Shown piece by piece: positions 17,283-25,541 of a DNA stretch of 64,000 nt (position 1 is the first letter of the stretch; each line of letters opens with the position of its first letter). The stretch is from Leucobacter sp. G161 (GTDB lineage: Bacteria; Actinomycetota; Actinomycetes; Actinomycetales; Microbacteriaceae): positions 1 to 64,000 of the forward strand of contig NZ_LOHP01000078.1 of NCBI RefSeq assembly GCF_001482305.1. Reading direction: 5' to 3'. A model generated the notes under the pieces. The model was not told the origin of the DNA and ran no database searches. It saw only the letters and a program-made list of their open reading frames with translations. Made by a program: the position numbers and the translations under genes.

Positions 17283-17936
17283 ATGCTTGATTCTTCGGCG
17301 CTCGCCGCTGCCCCCGCGCTTTCGGTATCGTCGCTGCGGGTCAACATCTCCGGCGCAACTGTCCTCGGCGGGGTTGATCTGTCGATCCGCGCTGGCGAGC
17401 GGGTAGCGGTGCTGGGTATGAACGGTGCCGGGAAAAGCTCTCTGCTGCGGTCACTGCTCGGGCTGATTCCTGCACAGTGGCGGGGGCTCACCATCGAAGG
17501 CGTACCGGTGACCAGCCTGGCATCGCATCGACGGGCTCGCCAGCGCGTAGCTTGGGTGCCGCAATCCCCGGCATTCGGAGATTTCCCGGTCACCGCACGC
17601 GACCTCTTCGACCTGGCAAATGCCCGCGCGGAAGCGGTAAAGGTGTCTAGACGGCTCGGCGTCGGCGAGCTGGTCGACGTACCTGTCCGGGAGGTCTCCG
17701 GCGGGCAGTTGCAGCGGCTGTTGTTGTCGCGCGCGTTCGGTCAAATCACCCGGAGCGGAGGTCTGTTGCTCGCTGACGAGCCGTCAACAGGTTTGGACAG
17801 CCGAAGCCTTGGCCTGCTTCACTCGCTCCTCAGCAAGAGCAATGCCGCCGCGCTCGTGGTGACCCATGACGAGCGCCTGCTCTCCGCCTGCCACCGTGTC
17901 ATCCGTGTGGAATCAGGACAGCTGGTAGACGCGTGA
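17283..17936 (+). CDS. Metal ABC transporter ATP-binding protein
   Basis: A 217-residue ABC ATPase with Walker A GMNGAGKSS (about residues 46-54), signature VSGGQLQRLLLSRA and Walker B GLLLADEPSTGLD. It pairs with an ABC-3 type permease and a TroA-like binding protein and would drive uptake of a divalent or Cu ion, or of a metal complex. The ATG has no ribosome-binding site and sits just after a promoter-operator box, so the mRNA is probably leaderless. Confidence 0.9.
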   Translation: MLDSSALAAAPALSVSSLRVNISGATVLGGVDLSIRAGERVAVLGMNGAGKSSLLRSLLGLIPAQWRGLTIEGVPVTSLASHRRARQRVAWVPQSPAFGDFPVTARDLFDLANARAEAVKVSRRLGVGELVDVPVREVSGGQLQRLLLSRAFGQITRSGGLLLADEPSTGLDSRSLGLLHSLLSKSNAAALVVTHDERLLSACHRVIRVESGQLVDA

Positions 17937-18799
17937 TCGGCTGGGAGCAGTTCATCGAAGTGATGGGGATGCCCGCCGTGCAGCGGGCCGCGATTGCCCT
18001 TCTGGTCGGGTCGATAGGCCTTCCGCTGGTGGAGGTGATGATCATCGGACTGAACATCGTTCCCGTCCGTTTTGCGATGATGCACGTCGCACTCCTCGGC
18101 ATCGCTGTCGGTATCGTCACTGGGTTGGACCCGTTGCTATGTGCGCTCGTGGCTTGCGCGATCACCGGTGGCGCACTGACTCCGCTTGCGCGCACCCCTG
18201 GCGGGCTATCGGGCGCGACCGGGTTGCTGATGAGCATGGCGATGGCCGCAGCTCTGCTGTTGATCGCGATCTCCGGGATCAACGCCGCTCACACGTTCGG
18301 GCTGCTGTGGGGATCAATTCTCGGGGTGAGTATTGGCGACATTGTGCTCGTCTCAGCCCTCGCCATTGCCGTACCTGCACTCCTGATCCGGGGCCGAGGC
18401 AGAATAGCGGTGCTCTTCGCCAGCCGAGAACTTGCCGTTGCTGCAGGCATCCGGGTGAACCTGCTCACCGGGGCGATGCTCGTCCTTATCGCGATCGCCA
18501 TCGCCACGGGAATGCAACTCACCGGGGCGCTCCTCGTTGACGCACTCACCCTGCTTCCAGCCCTTGCCGCAAGGCGTCTCGGACGAACCCTGCGGTCGAT
18601 CTGCTGGTGGGCGGTCATCATCAGCCTGGTGTCCTCGACGATCGGATTCCTCGTCGCGATTCTCTTCGATTTGCCGCCCGGACCCGTTCTTGTCCTCGTC
18701 GCCGGCGCGATTGCGCTGGCGGTCAACCTCACCCCAAAGAAAGGCACCACCCCGTCATGGCAACCCACACCCGAGCCCGCGCCGGTCTCGCACTCCTGA
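17933..18799 (+). CDS. Metal ABC transporter permease (ABC-3/ZnuB type)
   Basis: A 288-residue polytopic protein with about eight membrane helices and the ABC-3 pattern of zinc/manganese importers (LGIAVGIVTGLDPLL, GVSIGDIVLVSAL). The GTG start overlaps the ATPase stop. The C-terminal tail (TPEPAPVSHS) overlaps the next gene by 43 bp. Confidence 0.88.
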   Translation: MIGWEQFIEVMGMPAVQRAAIALLVGSIGLPLVEVMIIGLNIVPVRFAMMHVALLGIAVGIVTGLDPLLCALVACAITGGALTPLARTPGGLSGATGLLMSMAMAAALLLIAISGINAAHTFGLLWGSILGVSIGDIVLVSALAIAVPALLIRGRGRIAVLFASRELAVAAGIRVNLLTGAMLVLIAIAIATGMQLTGALLVDALTLLPALAARRLGRTLRSICWWAVIISLVSSTIGFLVAILFDLPPGPVLVLVAGAIALAVNLTPKKGTTPSWQPTPEPAPVSHS

Positions 18800-19668
18800 C
18801 CACAGCCACCCTCGCGCTTCTCGCTGGATGCGCCACCGCACCGGGGGCGAATGGCACCGCTCCGACTCAGGAGGAAAGCGTCACCGTGGTAGCATCCACG
18901 ACCTGGCAGGGTATGTTCGCTACCGCCGCAGGAGCGGAGAACGTCACCATCATCGTCCCACCCTCCGCGCAGCATGCCGCCGAGTACGACCCGAACCCGA
19001 GCGACCTGACGAAGCTCACCGGAGCTGACTTCGTGCTCTACAGCGACTTCGAATCCTTCGTGCCCACGCTCACGGACGCCGCCGACGCGGACGCCGAACT
19101 CATCGCCGTGAACGCCGACAACGCCCCCGAGAATGTCATCGCTGAAGTCACCCGTCTCGGCGAGGCGTTCGGCACCACTGAAGAGGCCGAAGCATGGGTT
19201 GCTGAGTTCAAGACTGCGCTCGATGAATTCCGTGACGAGATCCTCACCGCTCTCGGCGACCACGCTGATCCTGTAATCGTCTCTCAGGTGTACACCACCT
19301 GGCTTGCCGACCTGATCACCGATGACGTGCGCTCCTTCGGCCCCTCACAGCCCACCGTCAGCGAAGTCGCAGACCTCACCGGAGCTGCGCCTCGGCTCGT
19401 GCTCGACAACATCCACATGACCAGTGGACGCGTACTGCCCGACTCTGACGCGATCCAGGTCAACGTCGTCAACTATCCAGAGAAAGACCTCGATGTCATT
19501 GCTCTCTACCGCCTCAACGTCGACAAGGTTATCGCAGCACTGGGAGGCCACACCGTGGACGAAATCACCGACGGCGGTCACGGGGCTCATGGCGAGAGCG
19601 CTCACGGATCACACGGCACTGATAACCAAGACCGCGGCTCCGACAACGACAACGGTCACGACCACTAA
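18757..19668 (+). CDS. TroA/ZnuA-like metal-binding lipoprotein with histidine-rich tail
   Basis: A 303-residue substrate-binding protein. The signal peptide ends in lipobox LLAGC (residues about 20-24). The fold follows the cluster A-I family (STTWQGMFATAAGAENVTIIV, AAEYDPNPSDL, ASFVLYSDFE-like region). The final ~30 residues are rich in His, Gly and Asp (GGHGAHGESAHGSHG), a typical metal-collecting tail. The ATG at 18,757 is preferred because it gives a complete signal peptide. The family mostly binds Zn or Mn; the neighbouring PCu(A)C gene and the BlaI box point to copper here, which is inference. Confidence 0.85.
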   Translation: MATHTRARAGLALLTTATLALLAGCATAPGANGTAPTQEESVTVVASTTWQGMFATAAGAENVTIIVPPSAQHAAEYDPNPSDLTKLTGADFVLYSDFESFVPTLTDAADADAELIAVNADNAPENVIAEVTRLGEAFGTTEEAEAWVAEFKTALDEFRDEILTALGDHADPVIVSQVYTTWLADLITDDVRSFGPSQPTVSEVADLTGAAPRLVLDNIHMTSGRVLPDSDAIQVNVVNYPEKDLDVIALYRLNVDKVIAALGGHTVDEITDGGHGAHGESAHGSHGTDNQDRGSDNDNGHDH

Positions 19669-20042
19669 TGCTCCATCTCGAACACGGATGGGTGAGGGCA
19701 GGCCGTGACGACGTCACCGGCTTCTTCGGCACCCTCCACAACAGCAGTGGGTTAGAGATCACCGTTCGCGGCGGGCGCAGCCCCGCCGCGAACGCGGTCG
19801 AACTCCACGACATCATCCAACAACACGACGGGCGAAAGCAGATGACCCAGCTCGCAAACGGGATCACTATTCCTGCCCAAGGCAGCATCACACTCGCTCC
19901 CGGCGGGCTGCACGGTATGCTCATCGGCCTCGATCACCGCCTCAACGATGGCGAACGGGTGCAGATCGCCTTGGAGACGAACACTGCTCACGTCGAGCTC
20001 ACCCTGACGGCACGTCGCCGCCCACCGACAACGTCACTCTGA
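19668..20042 (+). CDS. PCu(A)C-type copper chaperone without signal peptide
   Basis: A 124-residue protein with the PCu(A)C (DUF461) plan: TGFFGTLHNSSG, ELHDIIQQ, KQMTQL, then ITIPAQGSITLAPGGLHGMLIGL. The ligands His/Met of the H-x(n)-M-x(n)-H-x-M set are visible. Unlike the family norm there is no signal peptide; the ATG overlaps the stop of the binding protein in TAATG. Either it acts in the cytoplasm or it is made by read-on as a second domain of the binding protein. Its 3' end overlaps the convergent membrane gene by 55 bp. Confidence 0.75.
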   Translation: MLHLEHGWVRAGRDDVTGFFGTLHNSSGLEITVRGGRSPAANAVELHDIIQQHDGRKQMTQLANGITIPAQGSITLAPGGLHGMLIGLDHRLNDGERVQIALETNTAHVELTLTARRRPPTTSL

Positions 20043-20602
20043 AGCTCAGCGTTCACAAGCCGTGGCGCCACAGAGGCAGAGTGCATCAGCTCCTGCTGCG
20101 TATGGCCGAGCCGACCGGCAAGAACCGCCACCAGGAGGTACGCGAAGATGATCACGTCGTAGGTGGCTGATGCCGCCGGGGAGATCCCGAGGTGACCCAT
20201 CGTCGCGTGCGCGGCGTGGTGGTCGGTTTTGCGCGGAAGCAAGTTCCACAGCAGATGGAAACCCCACGCGGCAACAAACCACCAAGGTGAGGTGAGATAG
20301 CCCAGCATCCCGACGAGCATGAGGCCCATGAACACGAGGATCTCGAACCATGCCCCGGAATGCGCATACGTCATCCCCATCCACGCAGTGATCACCACCC
20401 ACGCCAGGGACTGGGCCTGCGGACGCAACCAGAACAGACCAGCCAGCACAGCGAGCCCTGCCGCGGCGGCCGCGAGCGTAAGCCAGCCCTGTCCGCTGCC
20501 GAACCACACCAAGACCACCTGCACTAGCAACAGGACTCCCACCCACACGGCGATCCCCGTCCGCCGCAGGCCTTGCCGCCAGTAGACCGGCTGCGGTGTC
20601 AC
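19988..20602 (-). CDS. Polytopic membrane protein, paralogue of the next gene
   Basis: A 204-residue protein from a GTG start with about five hydrophobic helices. The central part SPWWFVAAWGFHLLWNLLP followed by KTDHHAAH is shared with the upstream frameshifted gene (SPWFLVAAWVLHPLWDVL, HGHM), and WLRPQAQSLAWVVITAW matches WLAPKAQSIAWAALTAW there, so they are tandem duplicates. The clustered His residues suggest metal contact. It weakly resembles DUF6010-type membrane proteins. The two genes are transcribed away from box D. Confidence 0.7.
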   Translation of the reverse strand: MTPQPVYWRQGLRRTGIAVWVGVLLLVQVVLVWFGSGQGWLTLAAAAAGLAVLAGLFWLRPQAQSLAWVVITAWMGMTYAHSGAWFEILVFMGLMLVGMLGYLTSPWWFVAAWGFHLLWNLLPRKTDHHAAHATMGHLGISPAASATYDVIIFAYLLVAVLAGRLGHTQQELMHSASVAPRLVNAELQSDVVGGRRRAVRVSST

Positions 20603-20623
20603 GACAGCCGTGAAGTGACCCCG

Positions 20624-21081
20624 CTACGTGCGGAAGGCGAGATAGGCGCCAAGGATCAGATCGTAGATGCAACACGCGCAGGGCAGATCCTCCATGTGAC
20701 CGTGGAGATCCCGCTTCACCAACACATCCCACAAAGGATGCAGCACCCACGCCGCCACCAGAAACCAGGGCGAGACGAACACCCCCAGCAGGCACAGCAG
20801 TACGATCACCACAAGGGCTGCGATCTCTTGGTCGCCTTGGCTGAGATACGTCGGAGCGAGCAGCCATGCGGTTAGCGCTGCCCACGCGATCGACTGCGCC
20901 TTAGGAGCAAGCCAGATCAGCGCAGCAATGCACAGAAGGCCAAAGGGGCCGCGAGTGGGATCAGCAAGCCGTATTCTGCGATCGTGCCAATCCCATACGA
21001 CGCACCGATCCCGACCATTGCTACATAACCCGTCAACAGCAACGTTCGTCCTGAACGGGGGTCGATACCGAGTACGGACAT
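20624..21081 (-). pseudogene. Frameshifted polytopic membrane protein (DUF6010-like paralogue)
   Basis: Starting at ATG 21,081 the frame reads MSVLGIDPRSGRTLLLTGY and a hydrophobic stretch, then stops in-frame near 20,920. In the adjacent frame the protein continues with LIWLAPKAQSIAWAALTAW and ends CACCIYDLILGAYLAFRT at 20,624. The span of 458 nt is not a multiple of three, consistent with a single indel near 20,925-20,945. The end has a Cys-rich CACC motif and His residues. This may be a real lesion or a sequencing error; without the shift it would be about 152 residues long. Confidence 0.6.
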
Positions 21082-21155
21082 GAGGACTCCTTTATCGCGT
21101 GGCGCTGGACGCGAGCGATGACGTGCGCATTCTCAGGTCACCACTATCCTAAATA

Positions 21156-21168
21156 CTACATCTTGTAG
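21156..21168 (+). promoter_or_regulatory. BlaI-type operator box D (CTACAtctTGTAG)
   Basis: A perfect palindrome followed by AGTTAA, placed 75 bp upstream of the minus-strand membrane genes and 215 bp upstream of the DUF5134 gene. The TGTAGAGTTA orientation favours a plus-strand promoter, but the minus-strand reading also gives TAGTAT, so it could serve the minus genes. Confidence 0.78.
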
Positions 21169-21353
21169 AGTTAAGTGGGATATCGCTGCCTTTTGCGATG
21201 TGAAATCACTGCCTACCTGCATGCGTGAGGAGACGCAATGCCGGGTGGATGCTTGGGTTGGGGGTCACATTCACATGGAGCGAGAGGCGGCCTCATCTCG
21301 TGGGGCCTTGTGGGGCGCTTTGACCTCGGGGACTTTCCTTCGTAGCATTGCTA

Positions 21354-21366
21354 CTACATATTGTAG
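21354..21366 (+). promoter_or_regulatory. BlaI-type operator box E (CTACAtatTGTAG)
   Basis: A perfect palindrome 17 bp before the DUF5134 start at 21,383 and 198 bp (centre to centre) after box D. The TAGAGA hexamer next to it would place the transcript start very near the start codon. Confidence 0.8.
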
Positions 21367-21382
21367 AGATAAGGTGTGTGGC

Positions 21383-21973
21383 ATGCTGTCTGACCCGGTG
21401 CTCCAATGGGCGCTGACGCTCACCTTCTCGGCGACCGCCATGTACGCTACCGTGAGACTTCTTGCCGATCGGAAGCTGCTGCCCATCGTCGGCAACGCAT
21501 TGCACCTGGTGATGGGTCTCGTGATGGTCGCCATGTGCTGGCCCTGGTGGTCCCTCTTACCGGCAATCCCGCAGACACTGTGTTTTTCGGCCGGAGCAGT
21601 GTGGTTCGTCGCGATCGCGATCCTCCAAGTGCGACGTCGCATCACTCGGGCCGCCGTCGGCGGACACAGCGCCTGGCATCAAGCAGCACATGCAGTCATG
21701 ATGCTCGCAATGGTCTGGATGATCCTCGCGATGCCCTCCGGGACCGACGCAACGACACATGCCCACCACCACGGCGGACTTGAACCGTGGGCCGCCGCCT
21801 CTGGAGTTGCCATTACCGCAGCGTTGGTGACTTCCGGAGTCATCTTCCTCGTCGAGCTCATCAGCTGCCTGCGCGGACGCACGAACTGGCTCGGGCACAC
21901 CGGCGATGTCGCTTCCGGGGTGCTCATGAGCTTCGGCATGGCAGCGATGTGCTGGCCGATGATCACCGGCTAA
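21383..21973 (+). CDS. DUF5134 membrane protein
   Basis: A 196-residue membrane protein with about six helices. It matches DUF5134 of mycobacteria and relatives: HLVMGLVMVAMCWPWW, HQAAHAVMMLAMVWM, and a short His run (HAHHHGG) in a loop, ending SFGMAAMCWPMITG. The many His and Met residues in or near the membrane suit copper handling. ATG 21,383 is chosen because AAGG lies about 8 nt upstream and the longer frame crosses the operator. It is the first gene of the ycnI-copCD operon. Confidence 0.8.
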   Translation: MLSDPVLQWALTLTFSATAMYATVRLLADRKLLPIVGNALHLVMGLVMVAMCWPWWSLLPAIPQTLCFSAGAVWFVAIAILQVRRRITRAAVGGHSAWHQAAHAVMMLAMVWMILAMPSGTDATTHAHHHGGLEPWAAASGVAITAALVTSGVIFLVELISCLRGRTNWLGHTGDVASGVLMSFGMAAMCWPMITG

Positions 21974-22035
21974 CCGCCCTTCACCACAATCAACCTGCCG
22001 GCACTATCGGCGGGTCAACCAGAAAGAGAGACACC

Positions 22036-22770
22036 ATGAGCACACGGCACACCAAGAGGCCCCTGCTGATCGGAACCGGAGCCCTCGCGGCCGCTGCTGC
22101 ATTGATTCTGGGCGGGGCCGCCGCGGCGAACGCGCACGTCAGCATCGCCGAAGGTCCCGTGGAAGCCGGCTCGTACTCGATATTGACCCTCGGGGTTCCG
22201 CATGGATGTGATGGGGCCGCGACGACGAAAGTGGCGATCCAGATCCCCGATGGCATCAACGCCGTCACCCCCACCCGCAACAGTCTGTACACCGTCGAGA
22301 AGGTAATGGAAGACCTCGACACCCCCATCACCGACAGCCACGGCAACGAAGTCACCGAACGCGTCGCGCAGGTCGTCTACACAGCAACGATACCCCTCCC
22401 CGACGGGCAGCGGGACGCGTTCGAACTCTCGCTACAGATCCCCGAAGACGCGGCCGACTCGACGCTATACTTCCCGACTGTGCAGACCTGCGAGCAGGGC
22501 GAGACCGCCTGGGTGCAGATCCCCGAAGAGGGCCAGGACGGCCACGATCTGGACACGCCGGCCCCCGGCGTCGACGTCATCGCTGCCAGCGCCACGGGAT
22601 CGCACGGTCACGGCGACACCACCGACGCCTCCGCTGATGCGCACGAGGATTCGGCATCCGCGACGGCTCCTGCGGATCAGACACCGCTCGTGATCACCTC
22701 GCTCGCCGTCGGCAGTATCGGCCTCATCGTCGCGGTCATCGCGCTGCTGAGGGGACGCAAGAAGGCGTGA
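22036..22770 (+). CDS. ycnI: YcnI-like copper-binding membrane-anchored protein (DUF1775)
   Basis: A 244-residue protein with a signal peptide ending ANA, so the mature chain begins with His (AHVSIAEG). YcnI uses this N-terminal His to bind copper. The DUF1775 domain follows (VPHGCDGAATTKVAIQIPDG, PLPDGQRDAFELSLQIP). A His/Asp-rich linker (SHGHGDTTDASADAHED) leads to a C-terminal membrane helix (residues about 215-238). The gene overlaps copCD by 4 bp, the same order as the Bacillus ycn copper-import operon. The role is extracytoplasmic copper delivery. Confidence 0.9.
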   Translation: MSTRHTKRPLLIGTGALAAAAALILGGAAAANAHVSIAEGPVEAGSYSILTLGVPHGCDGAATTKVAIQIPDGINAVTPTRNSLYTVEKVMEDLDTPITDSHGNEVTERVAQVVYTATIPLPDGQRDAFELSLQIPEDAADSTLYFPTVQTCEQGETAWVQIPEEGQDGHDLDTPAPGVDVIAASATGSHGHGDTTDASADAHEDSASATAPADQTPLVITSLAVGSIGLIVAVIALLRGRKKA

Positions 22771-24488
22771 GCACTCTCATCGCCGGGAAACACTCACCGC
22801 GACGCGGCCTCGCCCTGTCCCTCCGTGCGCTCACAGCCCTCCTCCTCGGCGGGCTGCTGACGCTGGCGGGAGCACAGGCGGCGTCCGCACATGCCGAGTT
22901 GCTGTCCACGACACCGGAGAACGGTACGGTGCTCGATCAGGCTCCCGCGGAGGCGGTACTGACGTTCAACGAGCCCGTGCAGCTCATCGACGGCAGCATC
23001 CGCCTGTTTCCCGGCGATGACGACCCCCTCATCCTCGACGCACACGTCAGCAACACCAGCGTCATCGCGGCTCTCCCCGTCGATGTACCGGACGGAGCCT
23101 ATGCGCTGAGCTATCGGGTCGTGTCCGCCGATGGTCACCCCATCTCCGGCGCGATCACCTTCACCATCGGAGACACCCCGCAAGAGGGCGCAGCGACTCC
23201 CGTCGTGGAAACCGCGACACCTCCAGACACCCAGTTCGCCGTCAGCGCCCTGACGGCACTCCAATACCTCACGCTCTTGGTCTTCGCTGGCCTGATTCTG
23301 TTCGAGCGTCTGGTGCTGGGCAGTACCACGCCGCCAGACCTCCGATCCAGGAACATCCTCCGACTGACCGGCATCGCAGCGGCAGCCGCATCACTGCTCC
23401 TCATTCCTGTGTCAGCACTCAACGTGACCGGAGAATCACTGCCCGCGGTGGTCAACCCGTCAGCCTGGTGGACTGGTGTCTTCTGGGCCCCAGTGGCTGC
23501 GGCCATCATCGTATGCGTGGGGCTCACTGGTGCCGCAGTGTTGTGGACGCGACAGCAGGAGCGCAGAGGGACGCGTCTGCTTGCCGCGCTGCTGCCGCTT
23601 CTCGCTCTGGCCGCCCCCGTGCTCGTCGGACACACCCAGCTGATGGAACCGCGAGCTCTGATCATCGCCGCCGACCTCGGGCACCTTCTCGTCGGCTCCT
23701 TCTGGACCGGAGGAGTCCTCGGCCTTCTCCTGTTCCTTGCAGCCACTCGAGTTACCAACAACCCGGAGGCAGGCACCGCGCCGGCACTCGCGGTGAAGAT
23801 CGTGCAAAGATTTTCTCGCGTGGTGGTCTGGAGCGTCGCCCTCCTCGCCGTCAGTGGAACCGTCATGGGCGTCATGATCGTCGGAAGCTTCGACGCACTC
23901 ATCACCACGAGCTACGGCCTCACCCTCCTGCTCAAGATCGGGATCGTCATCCCCGTCATCGCGATCGCCGCCTACAACAGAACCCGACTCCTCCCACGCA
24001 TCGCGGCACGACCGACCGCTCGCATGCAATGGAAGACCCTGACGCGAACCCTCAGTTACGAAGCCGCGCTCCTCATCGCGGTCCTGCTCCTCACCGGCTT
24101 CCTCACCAATCTCAGTCCCACACATGACAACCACGGCACCTCAAGTGCGAGCACAGCGGCGGCCGCACAGATCGTCACCATCGACGCGGACGCTCAAGGA
24201 CTCGCACTGCAGGGTGAACTCGAACCAGCACTGATCGGCGAGAACGAGATCACCTTCACCCTCGAATACGATGGCGAACCAGTCGGCCCCGACGAGGTGA
24301 CTATTCGCACCACTCAACCCGAGCACGACCTCGGGCCATTCCAGTCTGTAGCCGAACTCGATCCTGAAACCGGTGAATACTCCGCGCACCTGGATATGCC
24401 CGTCGCGGGTGAATGGGAGATACAGGTACTCGCCCGCGTATCCACCTTCGCTCAGCCGATTGTCACGATACCTATCACAGTCAACTAG
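22767..24488 (+). CDS. CopC-CopD fusion copper import protein (YcnJ-like)
   Basis: A 573-residue protein. A signal peptide is followed by a CopC domain starting AHAELLSTTPENG (His1 ligand), with VVSADGHPISGAITF. From about residue 155 there are eight or so membrane helices of CopD (HTQLMEPRALIIAADLGHLLVGSFWTGG contains the key His residues). A C-terminal soluble domain (from ~residue 460) resembles the YtkA-like fold. It would bind copper outside and move it inward. The GTG start overlaps ycnI. Fused CopC-CopD is usual in Gram-positive bacteria. Confidence 0.9.
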   Translation: MSTLIAGKHSPRRGLALSLRALTALLLGGLLTLAGAQAASAHAELLSTTPENGTVLDQAPAEAVLTFNEPVQLIDGSIRLFPGDDDPLILDAHVSNTSVIAALPVDVPDGAYALSYRVVSADGHPISGAITFTIGDTPQEGAATPVVETATPPDTQFAVSALTALQYLTLLVFAGLILFERLVLGSTTPPDLRSRNILRLTGIAAAAASLLLIPVSALNVTGESLPAVVNPSAWWTGVFWAPVAAAIIVCVGLTGAAVLWTRQQERRGTRLLAALLPLLALAAPVLVGHTQLMEPRALIIAADLGHLLVGSFWTGGVLGLLLFLAATRVTNNPEAGTAPALAVKIVQRFSRVVVWSVALLAVSGTVMGVMIVGSFDALITTSYGLTLLLKIGIVIPVIAIAAYNRTRLLPRIAARPTARMQWKTLTRTLSYEAALLIAVLLLTGFLTNLSPTHDNHGTSSASTAAAAQIVTIDADAQGLALQGELEPALIGENEITFTLEYDGEPVGPDEVTIRTTQPEHDLGPFQSVAELDPETGEYSAHLDMPVAGEWEIQVLARVSTFAQPIVTIPITVN

Positions 24489-24521
24489 TCTCTAGGCAAG
24501 CCCCAGCGCTACGGGCGTTCG

Positions 24522-25541
24522 TCAATCTATGTTGCCGTAGCCCCGAGGGTTCGCCGCTTGCCACCGCCACGCCTCTCGGCATGCTTCCTCGAGCGTTCGT
24601 GAGGGGCTCCATTCGAGAAGTGTCTCGGCTCGCGAGGAGTCTGCGACGAGGCGTGCTACGTCGCCGGGTCGCCGGGGCGCCGGATCCCATCGCACTGGGA
24701 CCCCGGTGGCGCGCGTGAATGCGGCGATCACCTCGAGAACGCTATTTCCCACCCCCGAACCGAGATTGATGATTCGAGTGCCCGATTTCGTGGCGTTGAG
24801 GGCGGCAGCGTGGCCATCGGCGATGTCGAGAACGTGAAGGTAGTCGCGAATCGCGGTGCCATCGGGTGTGTCGTAGTCCGTTCCGAACACAGTGAGAACT
24901 TCGCGCCTTCCGACGGCAACTTGTGTCAGGAAAGGGAGCAGGTTGTTTGGTGTGCCGCGGGGGTCATCGCCGATGCAGCCACTGGGATGGGCGCCGATCG
25001 GGTTGAAGTAGCGAAGGATGGTGGCGTCAAGCTCCGGCCAGGACGCAGACGTATCGCAGATGATCTGCTCGCACATCGCTTTCGACCGCGCATAGGGGCT
25101 CATCGCGCCGGTACCGGTGGTGTGGGCTTCGTTGAGGAGTGGCGCGTGCGGTTCGCTGTACACGGTGGCCGACGAGCTGAACACCAGCTTCACGATCCCG
25201 CGCCGTTGCATGAGCTCGAGCACCGTCAACAGTGAATCGAGATTCTGCCGAAAGTAGCGGACGGGGTGGAGCATAGATTCTCCAACTGCTTTCACGCCAG
25301 CGAGATGAATGACCGCGTCGAAGTCCACGTCGCTGAGTGCCAGTTCGGTAGCGACGGCATCGGTGAGATCCGCGACGACGAGCCGCAGCTGTCGCGCTGC
25401 GAGATCCTGCACCCGCCGAATGCCTTCAGCGCTCCCTGAGGAGAGATCATCAACAACAACGACATCTATGCCGTTCCTGAGAAGCACCAACGCAGTGTGG
25501 GTTCCGATGTATCCGGCTCCGCCAGCAATGAGGACCTTCAC
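24522..25541 (-). CDS. galE: UDP-glucose 4-epimerase
   Basis: A 339-residue short-chain epimerase. NAD-binding motif GGAGYIGTH (residues 7-15), catalytic SSSATVY and YARSKAM (Y-x3-K) are present, as is RYFNPIGAHPSG. It interconverts UDP-glucose and UDP-galactose, supplying a sugar donor for the glycosyltransferases. It is the third gene of the operon flippase-GT4-galE and starts inside the GT4 stop (ATGA). Forty bp separate its end from the convergent copCD gene. Confidence 0.92.
   Translation of the reverse strand: MKVLIAGGAGYIGTHTALVLLRNGIDVVVVDDLSSGSAEGIRRVQDLAARQLRLVVADLTDAVATELALSDVDFDAVIHLAGVKAVGESMLHPVRYFRQNLDSLLTVLELMQRRGIVKLVFSSSATVYSEPHAPLLNEAHTTGTGAMSPYARSKAMCEQIICDTSASWPELDATILRYFNPIGAHPSGCIGDDPRGTPNNLLPFLTQVAVGRREVLTVFGTDYDTPDGTAIRDYLHVLDIADGHAAALNATKSGTRIINLGSGVGNSVLEVIAAFTRATGVPVRWDPAPRRPGDVARLVADSSRAETLLEWSPSRTLEEACREAWRWQAANPRGYGNID

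Noticed and set aside
17283-19668. Zinc importer (ZnuABC) under zinc control
   Set aside because: No Zur gene or Zur-box is seen; the BlaI box and PCu(A)C neighbour favour copper. Zinc cannot be excluded.
20046-20885. 279-residue minus-strand ORF
   Set aside because: It is the out-of-frame shadow spanning the two paralogous membrane genes; its Arg/Pro-rich composition is not protein-like.
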